Shown here: in pieces, positions 8,579-16,071 of the stretch
How the letters are laid out: every line of letters begins with the position of its first letter
How positions within the stretch are numbered: the first letter of the stretch is position 1
DNA from: Prolixibacteraceae bacterium UBA1413
GTDB taxonomy: Bacteria; Bacteroidota; Bacteroidia; Bacteroidales; Prolixibacteraceae
Length of the DNA stretch: 64,000 nt
Reading direction: 5' to 3'
Assembly: GCA_002304925.1 (NCBI GenBank)
Contig: DBPT01000017.1
Coordinates: 123,885-187,884, forward strand
Position numbers and translations under genes: made by a program
The notes under the pieces: generated by a model
Database searches by the model: none
Told to the model about the DNA's origin: nothing
What the model saw: only the letters and a program-made list of their open reading frames with translations

Positions 8579-10003
8579 TTAGTTAACCCCGAACACAAAA
8601 TATGCTAATTCTCCGTTCGGGTAAACTCCTTCTACCAAAATCCCTCCTCTTGCATTGGCAATCACCCTTTTAAAATCACTCACTTCATACACTGGCTTTT
8701 TATTAACGTCGGTAATAACAAAGCCTTCGGGAATTCCGGCTTGTTTTATCTTTCCGTTTGACAGTTTTTTGATTCTGATTCCGCGGTTGATATTCAACTG
8801 TGACTTATCCCGGTCGGTGACAGTTTCAAATTCGGCGCCGAATACGATCTGGGAATCCTGAACAATTTCCGTTTCGCCTAACTTGTTACGCAACTTGACC
8901 GTAAATAGTTTCTCAGAATCGTTTCTTTTTACCACAATTTTTACCTGATCACCCGGACGGAACTGACTGACAACCTCTTGCAGTTCTGCATTTGAGTTTA
9001 CTTTTTTTTCCTGGATGCTCAGGATCACGTCTCCCGGTTTCATTCCGGCTTCTTTGGCGGCTCCGCCTTCCATCACATTGTCCACATAAACGCCTTCGAT
9101 TTTGTTCAGTTTGTATTTTTCGGCAACGGCGGCATCGACGCCGATAATTTCGACTCCCAGGAGGGCGCGCTGGACTTCGCCATATTTCTTGAGGTCATCG
9201 ACCACTTTGTGGACGATGGTGGTGGGGATGGCGAAGGAGTAACCGGCATAGGAGCCGGTTCGGGAAGCGATGAGCGTGTTAATGCCTACCAGTTCGCCGC
9301 GCTGGTTCACCAGGGCGCCTCCGCTGTTGCCGGGATTTACGGCAGCATCGGTCTGGATGAACGACTCAATGCTCGACCGGTCTCCGCTGATATTGAGGTT
9401 GCGGGCTTTGGCGCTGACAATGCCCGCCGTCACCGTGGAAGTGAGGTTAAAGGGGTTTCCTACTGCCAATACCCATTCCCCGATTTTTAGATTTTCAGCA
9501 TTACCATATTTCAGGAAGGGGAGATTTTTTTCATCGATTTTCAGGACGGCCAGGTCTGAGGTGGCATCTGCACCGATGAGGCGGGCTGCGAACTCCCGTT
9601 TGTCATTCAGGATCACCTTGATCTTTTGTGTCCCCTCAATTACATGATTGTTGGTGACGATGAAACCGTCGGAGGAGATGATCACCCCCGAACCAAATCC
9701 CTGGGCTATCTGGGGTTCCTGGCGGTAGCCGAAAAAGTCAAGCCACGGGTTGCCGCTCGACCAGCCCCCCCTGACTGACTGGGTCATGATGTGAACCACG
9801 GAATTCACCGTATTCTCGGCAGCGAAAGTGAGATCCGGAACACCTCCGTCTTCCCCGGAGAATCCGGCATAACGTACTGCCGGCGTTTCCTTAACCGTCA
9901 CAATTTTTGTTTTTTCAAAAAATCGTGAATAGACAAATACCGCCAGAAACGCGGCGGCGAGCACCATCACAAATGTCCATGCAGTTTTTTTAACATTTTT
10001 CAT
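8579..10003 (-). CDS. htrA: Do-family periplasmic serine protease (HtrA/DegP-DegQ)
   Basis: The 474-residue protease-chaperone handles misfolded proteins in the periplasm. An N-terminal membrane or signal segment (about residues 9-25) precedes a trypsin-like domain with His120 (TNNHVIEG), Asp150 (ATSDLAVLKI) and Ser227 (NPGNSGGALV), and then two PDZ domains (about 275-370 and 390-474), the first with the RALLGVEI and AGMKPGDVILSI motifs. Length and architecture fit DegQ/DegP. A small Ala-rich signal segment without a clear lipobox suggests a periplasmic or membrane-anchored form. It is divergent from dapF. Confidence 0.93.
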   Translation of the reverse strand: MKNVKKTAWTFVMVLAAAFLAVFVYSRFFEKTKIVTVKETPAVRYAGFSGEDGGVPDLTFAAENTVNSVVHIMTQSVRGGWSSGNPWLDFFGYRQEPQIAQGFGSGVIISSDGFIVTNNHVIEGTQKIKVILNDKREFAARLIGADATSDLAVLKIDEKNLPFLKYGNAENLKIGEWVLAVGNPFNLTSTVTAGIVSAKARNLNISGDRSSIESFIQTDAAVNPGNSGGALVNQRGELVGINTLIASRTGSYAGYSFAIPTTIVHKVVDDLKKYGEVQRALLGVEIIGVDAAVAEKYKLNKIEGVYVDNVMEGGAAKEAGMKPGDVILSIQEKKVNSNAELQEVVSQFRPGDQVKIVVKRNDSEKLFTVKLRNKLGETEIVQDSQIVFGAEFETVTDRDKSQLNINRGIRIKKLSNGKIKQAGIPEGFVITDVNKKPVYEVSDFKRVIANARGGILVEGVYPNGELAYFVFGVN

Positions 10004-10161
10004 AGCTTATTTCGTTAAAAGAGTTTGACAATTACTTTTTCAAGTCCATAGATAACGCAAAAAATTTGCCACTGTTACCTCTGTAACCTTCGGAAATACA
10101 TTATTTTACATTATTTAACAGCTAACTCCCGTTTTTGTTACGGTGGGCGGCCGAAAATGTT

Positions 10162-10169
10162 TAATTTTG
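10162..10169 (+). promoter_or_regulatory. Bacteroidota -7 promoter element for dapF
   Basis: TAATTTTG matches TAnnTTTG exactly and lies 28 bp before ATG 10197. It falls inside the alternative GTG-initiated extension (10143-10196), which therefore is probably not translated. This supports 10197 as the dapF start. Confidence 0.6.
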
Positions 10170-10196
10170 TTCTTTTTCAACGAAAAAGCGGTCGGG

Positions 10197-10973
10197 ATGG
10201 GCATTCATTTTTACAAATACCACGGTGCAGGCAACGATTTTGTGATCCTTGACAACCGGGACCTGACATTCGAAGCTGACAATTTTTCATTGGTGGCATG
10301 GCTTTGTGACCGACGTTTTGGCGTTGGTTCCGACGGGTTGATGCTTTTGCAGGGCCATCCGGTCTATGATTTTGAAATGCGTTATTTCAATTCCGACGGA
10401 AGGGAGGCCAGTATGTGCGGGAATGGCGGCAGGTGTATCGTGGCGTTTGCACGGCAACTGGGGATCATCGGAAGCACAACGCGGTTCATGGCGGTGGACG
10501 GCCCTCATGAGGCCGTGATTGAAGAGGGTGGGGACATCAGCCTGAAAATGGGGGATGTCGGCCGGGTGGAAGCCGTGGAAAACGGCTATTTTCTCAATAC
10601 CGGATCTCCCCATTTTGTCAGGTTTGCAGACACGCTCGACGGTCTCGATGTTTTTTCGGAGGGAAGGGCGGTGCGCTACAGCGACCGGTTCCGGAAGGAA
10701 GGGACCAATGTCAACTTTGTGAGGCAGGAGGGAAGCCATCTCACGGTATATACCTATGAGCGGGGTGTGGAAGCCGAAACCCTGGCCTGCGGAACGGGGA
10801 TCACCGCTTCGGCGCTGTGTGCAGCCTTGAAGTCCGGATTGGATTCGGGAGGCTATTCCGTGACTGCCAAGGGGGGCAACCTGGCAGTCTCCTTTGAGAA
10901 GAGGGGCGACGGCTTTGCCAACATCTGGCTCCGTGGTCCCGCGGAATTCGTGTTCGAGGGAACAACGAGATGA
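10197..10973 (+). CDS. dapF: Diaminopimelate epimerase
   Basis: DapF interconverts LL- and meso-diaminopimelate for lysine and peptidoglycan synthesis, using two cysteines as acid and base. The 258-residue protein opens with the family sequence FYKYHGAGNDFVILDNR and has Cys74 in MCGNGGRC and Cys198 in ACGTGITAS. The start at ATG 10197 places YHGAGNDF at residue 8, as in homologues; a GTG at 10143 would add 18 unsupported residues containing a promoter-like element. Downstream is a block of GGTTAAGG-type repeats, then a two-component pair. Confidence 0.95.
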   Translation: MGIHFYKYHGAGNDFVILDNRDLTFEADNFSLVAWLCDRRFGVGSDGLMLLQGHPVYDFEMRYFNSDGREASMCGNGGRCIVAFARQLGIIGSTTRFMAVDGPHEAVIEEGGDISLKMGDVGRVEAVENGYFLNTGSPHFVRFADTLDGLDVFSEGRAVRYSDRFRKEGTNVNFVRQEGSHLTVYTYERGVEAETLACGTGITASALCAALKSGLDSGGYSVTAKGGNLAVSFEKRGDGFANIWLRGPAEFVFEGTTR

Positions 10974-11056
10974 GGTTAAGGTTAAGATTGATGGTGAAAT
11001 CAATAAATCATCAAATCGGCAATTGAGGTAAAGGTTAAAGTTAAGATTAATTGTGA
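10971..11056 (+). repeat. GGTTAAG-type short repeat block after dapF
   Basis: Two runs (gaggttaaggttaagatt at 10972-10989, and gaggtaaaggttaaagttaa at about 11024-11043) flank a short AT-rich spacer. The unit is the same as in the murB and HPr-kinase-like inserts and in the intergenic runs at 5374, 17914 and 37375. It separates dapF from the histidine kinase gene. Confidence 0.65.
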
Positions 11057-11089
11057 AGTGCCATTCTGATTTTCTGAAATTCAGGTATT

Positions 11090-12046
11090 ATGTATCTTAA
11101 AATCGCACTACTTCTGTCGGTATTCATGCAGGTGGCCACTGCGGTCATTGCCATCGGCCTGATCAGGAAGACCCGGTTCAACATTTCCTGGATCCTGATA
11201 TCGGCGGCCATGCTGATGATGGCTGTCAGGCTGATGTACGAATTGCCGCAGGTCGTCGACGGGGTGATCGTGGAGAGCACTTACGCATTGGCCATCAGCT
11301 GGATGGGGGTGGCCATTTCCCTGAGCCTGCTGGTGGGAATGTCGTTCATTAACAAAATTTTTATCAAGCTTCGCGATGCCGATAACCTGCGCCATGAAAT
11401 GGACAAGAAAGTGCTGGAGGCGATCATAAAAGCCGAAGAAACCGAACGGAAAAGGATAGCCAAGGAGCTGCACGACGGACTGGGCCCTCTTCTTTCCAAC
11501 CTCAGGATGTCCATATCGACGCTGATTCCCGCTCCCGGAAGCAACCAGGAAGAGATGATCCGTGGCATGAAACAGGTGGCCAACGAATCCATCATGGCCA
11601 TCCGTGAAATTTCCAACAACCTGAGTCCCCACGTGCTGGAGAGTTTTGGCCTGTTGAGCGCGGTGAAGGCTTTTACCGGAAAAATCGCCGAAAGCAGGGT
11701 GATGGCTTTTGAAATAGAAGGAAATGTCAGTGATAAACGGTTTCATCCGACCATCGAGATAGCGCTTTACCGTGTGATTTGCGAACTCATCAGTAACACG
11801 CTGCACCATTCCGGCGCAACCGCTATCCGGATCAATCTGAACAAAGCCGGAGGATTCCTTTTTGCCAACTACCGCGATAACGGGAAGGGATTGCCGCCAT
11901 CCGCCGGATTATCGGGCCATGCAGGGATGGGATTTTCCAACATTCAATCCCGGCTGCGATCTATCGACGGAAAAATAGAGCTCAATCCATCGGATGAGGA
12001 GGGATTTGGCGTCTTCATTACCTGTCCGGCCACCCTGAAGGAATGA
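11090..12046 (+). CDS. Membrane sensor histidine kinase, HisKA_3/NarX type
   Basis: The 318-residue protein has three probable membrane helices (about residues 4-24, 32-50 and 65-88) and no large sensory domain. The dimerisation region has ETERKRIAKELHDGLGPLL, with phosphoacceptor His128, typical of the HisKA_3 family. The ATPase domain follows with N-box ELISNTLHHSGA, YRDNGKGLPP and GMGFSNIQSRL. Such kinases pair with LuxR/NarL response regulators, and one is encoded 104 bp downstream. The signal is unknown; the membrane helices themselves may sense it. A hairpin-like ctcccctttgccggggag sits between the pair. Confidence 0.9.
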   Translation: MYLKIALLLSVFMQVATAVIAIGLIRKTRFNISWILISAAMLMMAVRLMYELPQVVDGVIVESTYALAISWMGVAISLSLLVGMSFINKIFIKLRDADNLRHEMDKKVLEAIIKAEETERKRIAKELHDGLGPLLSNLRMSISTLIPAPGSNQEEMIRGMKQVANESIMAIREISNNLSPHVLESFGLLSAVKAFTGKIAESRVMAFEIEGNVSDKRFHPTIEIALYRVICELISNTLHHSGATAIRINLNKAGGFLFANYRDNGKGLPPSAGLSGHAGMGFSNIQSRLRSIDGKIELNPSDEEGFGVFITCPATLKE

Positions 12047-12150
12047 CGCTGACACCACCTTTCCACGGTGCCGCATAAGTGGCGAATGGGTGCTCCCCTT
12101 TGCCGGGGAGGAGAAACAGAAAATAGGATTTTTAACTTTTTGCAAACAAT

Positions 12151-12786
12151 ATGGCAACGGAAGTAATCAGGATCGCAGTCGTCGATGACCATACGTTGTT
12201 CCGTGAAGGCCTGGTGTCGTTGCTCACCAGGGGCAGCCAGCGTTTCCAGGTCATATGGCAGGCATCTTCCGGCGTTGAATTCCTGGAAAAACTGGAGGAG
12301 GATTTTCCGGAGGTGGTTCTGATGGACATTTCCATGCCGGTGATGGACGGCATAGAAGCCACTACCCGGGCTGTTTCCCTCTATTCCGGCATCCGGATTA
12401 TCGCCTTGTCGATGTACGGAGAGCAGGAGTACTACCTTAAAATGATCCAGGCCGGAGCCAAAGGATTTCTCAGGAAAGACTCCGACATCGAAGAGGTGGC
12501 CCAGACCATCCTGAAAGTCAGCCAAGGCGAGAACTGCTTTTCACAGGAGATGCTCTATTCTCTGGTGACGCAACCCCCGGTGATAAGGGATGAGATCCTC
12601 TCGGAACGTGAAATTCAGATCCTCGGGTTGATTTGCCACGGCCTTTCGGCTGCCGAAATCGCCAAACAACTTTTCCTCAGCAAGCGGACGGTGGAAAAAC
12701 ACCGCGCCAACATTCTGGACAAGACTCGTTGCCGCAATACGGCCAACCTGGTCGCCTGGGCCATGAAAAACAATTACGGGACCTGA
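12151..12786 (+). CDS. NarL/LuxR-family response regulator
   Basis: The 211-residue protein has an N-terminal receiver with the acidic pair at VVDDH, the phosphorylation site Asp59 in VVLMDISMPVMDG and the conserved Lys in FLRKDSD. A C-terminal LuxR helix-turn-helix follows: LSEREIQILGLICHGLSAAEIA, then LFLSKRTVEKHRANIL. It is the cognate partner of the histidine kinase immediately upstream. Its target is unknown; the Hdr-like operon begins 207 bp downstream with its own promoter-like element, so regulation of that operon is a testable guess only. Confidence 0.92.
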   Translation: MATEVIRIAVVDDHTLFREGLVSLLTRGSQRFQVIWQASSGVEFLEKLEEDFPEVVLMDISMPVMDGIEATTRAVSLYSGIRIIALSMYGEQEYYLKMIQAGAKGFLRKDSDIEEVAQTILKVSQGENCFSQEMLYSLVTQPPVIRDEILSEREIQILGLICHGLSAAEIAKQLFLSKRTVEKHRANILDKTRCRNTANLVAWAMKNNYGT

Positions 12787-12955
12787 AACATCAGGTTTTC
12801 CCGTGCCAGGGCAGCATCCGGCTTCTCCAGCCGGTGCCCTCTGCGGCATGCACACTCCCTCTTCCACGCCTGCAAGCGCGGCCATCCCTGGCTAAGTATT
12901 TCTACGTAATTGTAAAATAGGTTTAAATACTGTTTCCCGAAACCTTCCGGCAAAG

Positions 12956-12963
12956 TAGCTTTG
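12956..12963 (+). promoter_or_regulatory. Bacteroidota -7 promoter element for the Hdr-like operon
   Basis: TAGCTTTG matches TAnnTTTG exactly and lies 30 bp before the first gene of the operon. This implies that the five Fe-S genes are transcribed separately from the two-component pair upstream. Confidence 0.55.
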
Positions 12964-12993
12964 GTGGAATAATTCCGGCTAAATCCAAATCCG

Positions 12994-13605
12994 ATGAGCT
13001 ACCTTGAAATGCTGAATGAAGATGTCAGGTTCCGTGACGGATTGAAAGCCTGCATCAGTTGCGGGGTCTGCACCGCCATTTGTCCGGCCGCCGAATTCTT
13101 CGACTATGATCCCCGCAAGGTGATGATTATCGTGCAGAAACACCGGGAGGAAGAGATTGAAAGTCTGCTCAGGGGCGAGACTATCTGGAACTGCGGGCAG
13201 TGCATGTCATGCAAAACCCGGTGTCCGCGTGAAAATACCCCCGGAATGGTCATCCAGGCCCTCCGGAAGGTGTCGCAGGAGAGCGGACTTTTTGTTCATT
13301 CCGTCAAGGGGAGGCAGCAGCTGAAAGTCAAAAGGAGCGTGGGAGACAACATCCTGGAGTATGGTTATTGCGTCCACCCCGATACCCTTTTACCTGATCA
13401 GCATCCCGAACAGGGTACGGTATGGGAATGGATTTACGAAAACCGCAAGGAGGTCTATGAGCGGCTGGGTGCCAACATCTACCGTGAAGGGGCTGGCGCT
13501 GTCAGGAAAATCGACGACGAAAGCATGGAGGAATTACGCGCCATCTTCCGCGAAACCGGCGGAGAGCGTATGTTTCAGCTGATAGAATATTACAGTGAAG
13601 AATAA
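12994..13605 (+). CDS. HdrC-like iron-sulfur protein (two [4Fe-4S] sites)
   Basis: The 203-residue protein carries two classical ferredoxin motifs, CISCGVCTAICP (from residue 22) and CGQCMSCKTRCP (from about residue 67), like subunit C of heterodisulfide reductase. HdrC passes electrons between HdrA and HdrB. The C-terminal half is longer than in archaeal HdrC and ends with an acidic helix. It is the first gene of a tightly packed operon and is followed after 11 bp by an HdrB-like gene. Substrate of the complex unknown. Confidence 0.88.
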   Translation: MSYLEMLNEDVRFRDGLKACISCGVCTAICPAAEFFDYDPRKVMIIVQKHREEEIESLLRGETIWNCGQCMSCKTRCPRENTPGMVIQALRKVSQESGLFVHSVKGRQQLKVKRSVGDNILEYGYCVHPDTLLPDQHPEQGTVWEWIYENRKEVYERLGANIYREGAGAVRKIDDESMEELRAIFRETGGERMFQLIEYYSEE

Positions 13606-13616
13606 TACCGAAACGT

Positions 13617-14684
13617 ATGGATTCAGAAAATAAGATTACCTCCTGGAGGAATTACCAGAAAAAGATCGCCGACGATCATTACTTTTTTGTGAGGAGTTGC
13701 ATCCGGCAGACCTTTTTCCCCGGTTCGGAGCGTGCGTTCCTCACCATCATGCGCGATGTGCTGGGTAGGGATGTCCTGGATGATCCCAGGCATACCTCCT
13801 GTACGGGCATTGCCTACCATTCCGACGTGATTCCCCTGCAGACCATCATGACGGTGGTGGCTCGCCATTTCGCCCTGATGACGGAAGCCGGGTATTCCAA
13901 TTTTCTGGTGTCGTGCGTCACTTCTTTCGGAATTTACAATGAAATTCTCCACATGTGGGAACACCATCCGGAGATTCTGGCGGAGACCCGGGAGCATCTT
14001 TGGAAGGCCACCCGGCGGGAGTTTCAGGTTCCCGCCAATGTGGTGCACACCTCCGATACGATCTACAAATTCAGAAATGAGATTTTTGCGAAGGCAAAAT
14101 ATTCCCTCACCTCGCGGAACGGGGAATCGCCCCTGCGGATTGCGGAGCATGTGGGATGCCATTATGCCAAGATCTTTCCCGACAAGGGGGAGGGGGGCGC
14201 TGAATTTCCGAAGGTCCTCAGCGGCATGATCGAATCCTGGGGTGGCGAAGTGCTCGACTATCCCGAGCGGAGGCACTGCTGCGGATTCGGTTTCCGCCAC
14301 TATGTGGTCCGCGAAAACCGGGGCTATTCCGTGGCCAATACCCGGAAAAAACTGGAGTCCCTGGCGCCCCTGAAACCCGACCTTATCCTTGCCAACTGTC
14401 CGGGTTGCACCATGTTCATGGACAAATGGCAATATACCCTGGGTGAGATGGAGGGCGTTACTTTTGGCGCCGACGGCCGCGGAATTCCTGTCCTTACCTA
14501 TGAAGAGCTTGCCGGACTGGTTCTAGGGATGGATCCTTGGGAGCTGGGACTTCAAATGCACCAGGTGGATGTAGAGCCGGTGCTCAAAAAGATGGGTATC
14601 GTCTACGCTCCTGAAAAGAAATATCTGAACGCCGGGGGCCAATACATTGGCAAGCCCATGGTTCCTGACTATTGCTGCCTGTAA
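13617..14684 (+). CDS. HdrB-like protein with CCG cysteine motif
   Basis: HdrB carries the non-cubane Fe-S clusters that reduce disulfides in heterodisulfide reductase. In this 355-residue protein the C-terminal half has a full CCG signature: VGCHYAKIF, HCCGFGF and NCPGCTMF. The N-terminal half keeps single cysteines (TSCTGIAYH, LVSCVTSF) in place of a second full motif, which fits HdrB proteins in which the two CCG halves differ. It ends in DYCCL. Start ATG 13617 is 11 bp after the HdrC-like stop. The downstream HdrA-like gene begins 11 bp after this stop. Confidence 0.85.
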   Translation: MDSENKITSWRNYQKKIADDHYFFVRSCIRQTFFPGSERAFLTIMRDVLGRDVLDDPRHTSCTGIAYHSDVIPLQTIMTVVARHFALMTEAGYSNFLVSCVTSFGIYNEILHMWEHHPEILAETREHLWKATRREFQVPANVVHTSDTIYKFRNEIFAKAKYSLTSRNGESPLRIAEHVGCHYAKIFPDKGEGGAEFPKVLSGMIESWGGEVLDYPERRHCCGFGFRHYVVRENRGYSVANTRKKLESLAPLKPDLILANCPGCTMFMDKWQYTLGEMEGVTFGADGRGIPVLTYEELAGLVLGMDPWELGLQMHQVDVEPVLKKMGIVYAPEKKYLNAGGQYIGKPMVPDYCCL

Positions 14685-14695
14685 TCGCCGGGACT

Positions 14696-15733
14696 ATGTC
14701 AGTAAATCCAAAAAAACGTGTGGCCGTGGTGGGTGCCGGAGTGGCGGGGATTGCCGCCGCCGTCGCCCTGAAGCGTGCGGGAGTGGATGCCGATGTATAT
14801 GAAAAGGAGAGTGGTCCGGGAGGTCACCTCACCCGATGGCATGCCCTTTTCCCGGGAAGGGAAAATGCGGCAACCGTCCTTCAGGGATTTCTGAATGAGG
14901 TGAAAGAGAACCGCCTCGACATCAGGACCGGCACCCTGGTGACGGACATCCGGAAGGAAAACGGCCTTTTCAGGGTGACGACCGGCAGCGGGGAGTGTTC
15001 GGAATATGGGGCGGTCCTCCTTGCTAACGGTTTCAGGCTCTTCGATGCTGCGCGGAAAGAGGAGTATGGCTATGGGATCTACCCGCGGGTGATCACTTCT
15101 CCCGACCTCGAAAAGCGGATGGAAGACCCCGCGACCGGGCTTTTAATCCACAACCAGGCGCCGAAAAAGGTGGCTTTCGTCCATTGCGTAGGATCGCGCG
15201 ATGCCAAAGTTGGCAACCGTTACTGTTCGAAAGTGTGCTGCATCTCGGGCGTGAAACAGGCCATCGCTGTCAGGGAACAATACCCGTCGTGCGAAGTGAT
15301 GAATTTCTACATGGACCTCCGGATGTTCGGTTCCGGGTTTGAAGAGCTTTACCAGGAGGCCCAGGAGAAGTACGGCATCAATTTTATCCGCGGAAGGGTT
15401 TCCGAGGCGGCGCCCACCTTGGACGGATCCATCCAGGTCAAGGCGGAAGACACCCTGTTGGGGTGTCCCCTGAAAGTTACCGTCGACTGGCTCATTCTCC
15501 TGGTGGGCATGGAACCGGGTATTCCGGGGAGCTTACACGATTCCCTGGGATTGGAGCGTGATGATGCCGGATTTGCCGGCTGCAGGAACAAATTTCTGCT
15601 TCCCGGTTACAGTTCCGTCGACGGCCTTTTCCTGGCCGGCGCTTGCGCCGGTCCGGCCACCATCCCCGACTCCGTGAACCAGGGACGGGCAGCAGCACTC
15701 TCCGCAATCCATTATCTGAACGGAAAGGTATGA
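14696..15733 (+). CDS. Short HdrA/QmoA-like FAD protein without ferredoxin domains
   Basis: The protein (345 residues from ATG 14696) begins with a Rossmann FAD motif, VAVVGAGVAGIAAAVALKR, and a GGHLTRWH segment. It has the HdrA hallmark HCVGSRD with YCSKVCCISGVKQA. HdrA of methanogens is about 650 residues with extra [4Fe-4S] domains; these are absent here, so it resembles QmoA or a minimal HdrA. A TTG at 14672 would overlap the upstream gene; ATG 14696 leaves an 11-bp gap and gives a normal Rossmann N-terminus. The stop overlaps the next start (ATGA). Confidence 0.85.
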   Translation: MSVNPKKRVAVVGAGVAGIAAAVALKRAGVDADVYEKESGPGGHLTRWHALFPGRENAATVLQGFLNEVKENRLDIRTGTLVTDIRKENGLFRVTTGSGECSEYGAVLLANGFRLFDAARKEEYGYGIYPRVITSPDLEKRMEDPATGLLIHNQAPKKVAFVHCVGSRDAKVGNRYCSKVCCISGVKQAIAVREQYPSCEVMNFYMDLRMFGSGFEELYQEAQEKYGINFIRGRVSEAAPTLDGSIQVKAEDTLLGCPLKVTVDWLILLVGMEPGIPGSLHDSLGLERDDAGFAGCRNKFLLPGYSSVDGLFLAGACAGPATIPDSVNQGRAAALSAIHYLNGKV

Positions 15734-16071
15734 ACGGCAAGAATGATAAGTGGGGTTTCCATACCGAGAAATCAAACCTGATCACGCTCGATAGTAACGA
15801 CAGAAGCCTTGTCAATATCCTGGCGGAACAGGTACCCAGCCTTAATTCCTGTTTTTTCTGCGGAAGTTGCGGCGCTACCTGCACGGCTTCTGACGACGGT
15901 ATGAATTTCAGGCTGGTGCACCTGTTGCTGCGACGCGGAGAACTGCAAACGGTGAACAAAATCATCCGCTCCTGCCTCCTTTGCGGAAAATGTACCCTCG
16001 TATGCCCCCGGAATGTGGATACCCGTGCGGTGATCTATAACCTGAAAATCCTGATCCATGAACTTCACTGA
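15730..16071 (+). CDS. Second small HdrC-like [4Fe-4S] protein
   Basis: The 113-residue protein has two ferredoxin motifs, CFFCGSCGATCTA and CLLCGKCTLVCP, in an HdrC-like layout. In the first motif the usual Pro after the fourth Cys is replaced by Thr. ATG 15730 overlaps the HdrA-like stop by 4 nt; a frame open further upstream (from 15643) runs inside the HdrA-like gene and is not needed. Its end overlaps the next start by 14 nt, so these genes are translationally coupled. It probably docks the soluble proteins to the membrane subunit that follows. Confidence 0.85.
   Translation: MNGKNDKWGFHTEKSNLITLDSNDRSLVNILAEQVPSLNSCFFCGSCGATCTASDDGMNFRLVHLLLRRGELQTVNKIIRSCLLCGKCTLVCPRNVDTRAVIYNLKILIHELH

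Noticed and set aside
10143..10196. GTG start for dapF
   Set aside because: The extension contains an exact TAnnTTTG element and has no homology; ATG 10197 fits the family.
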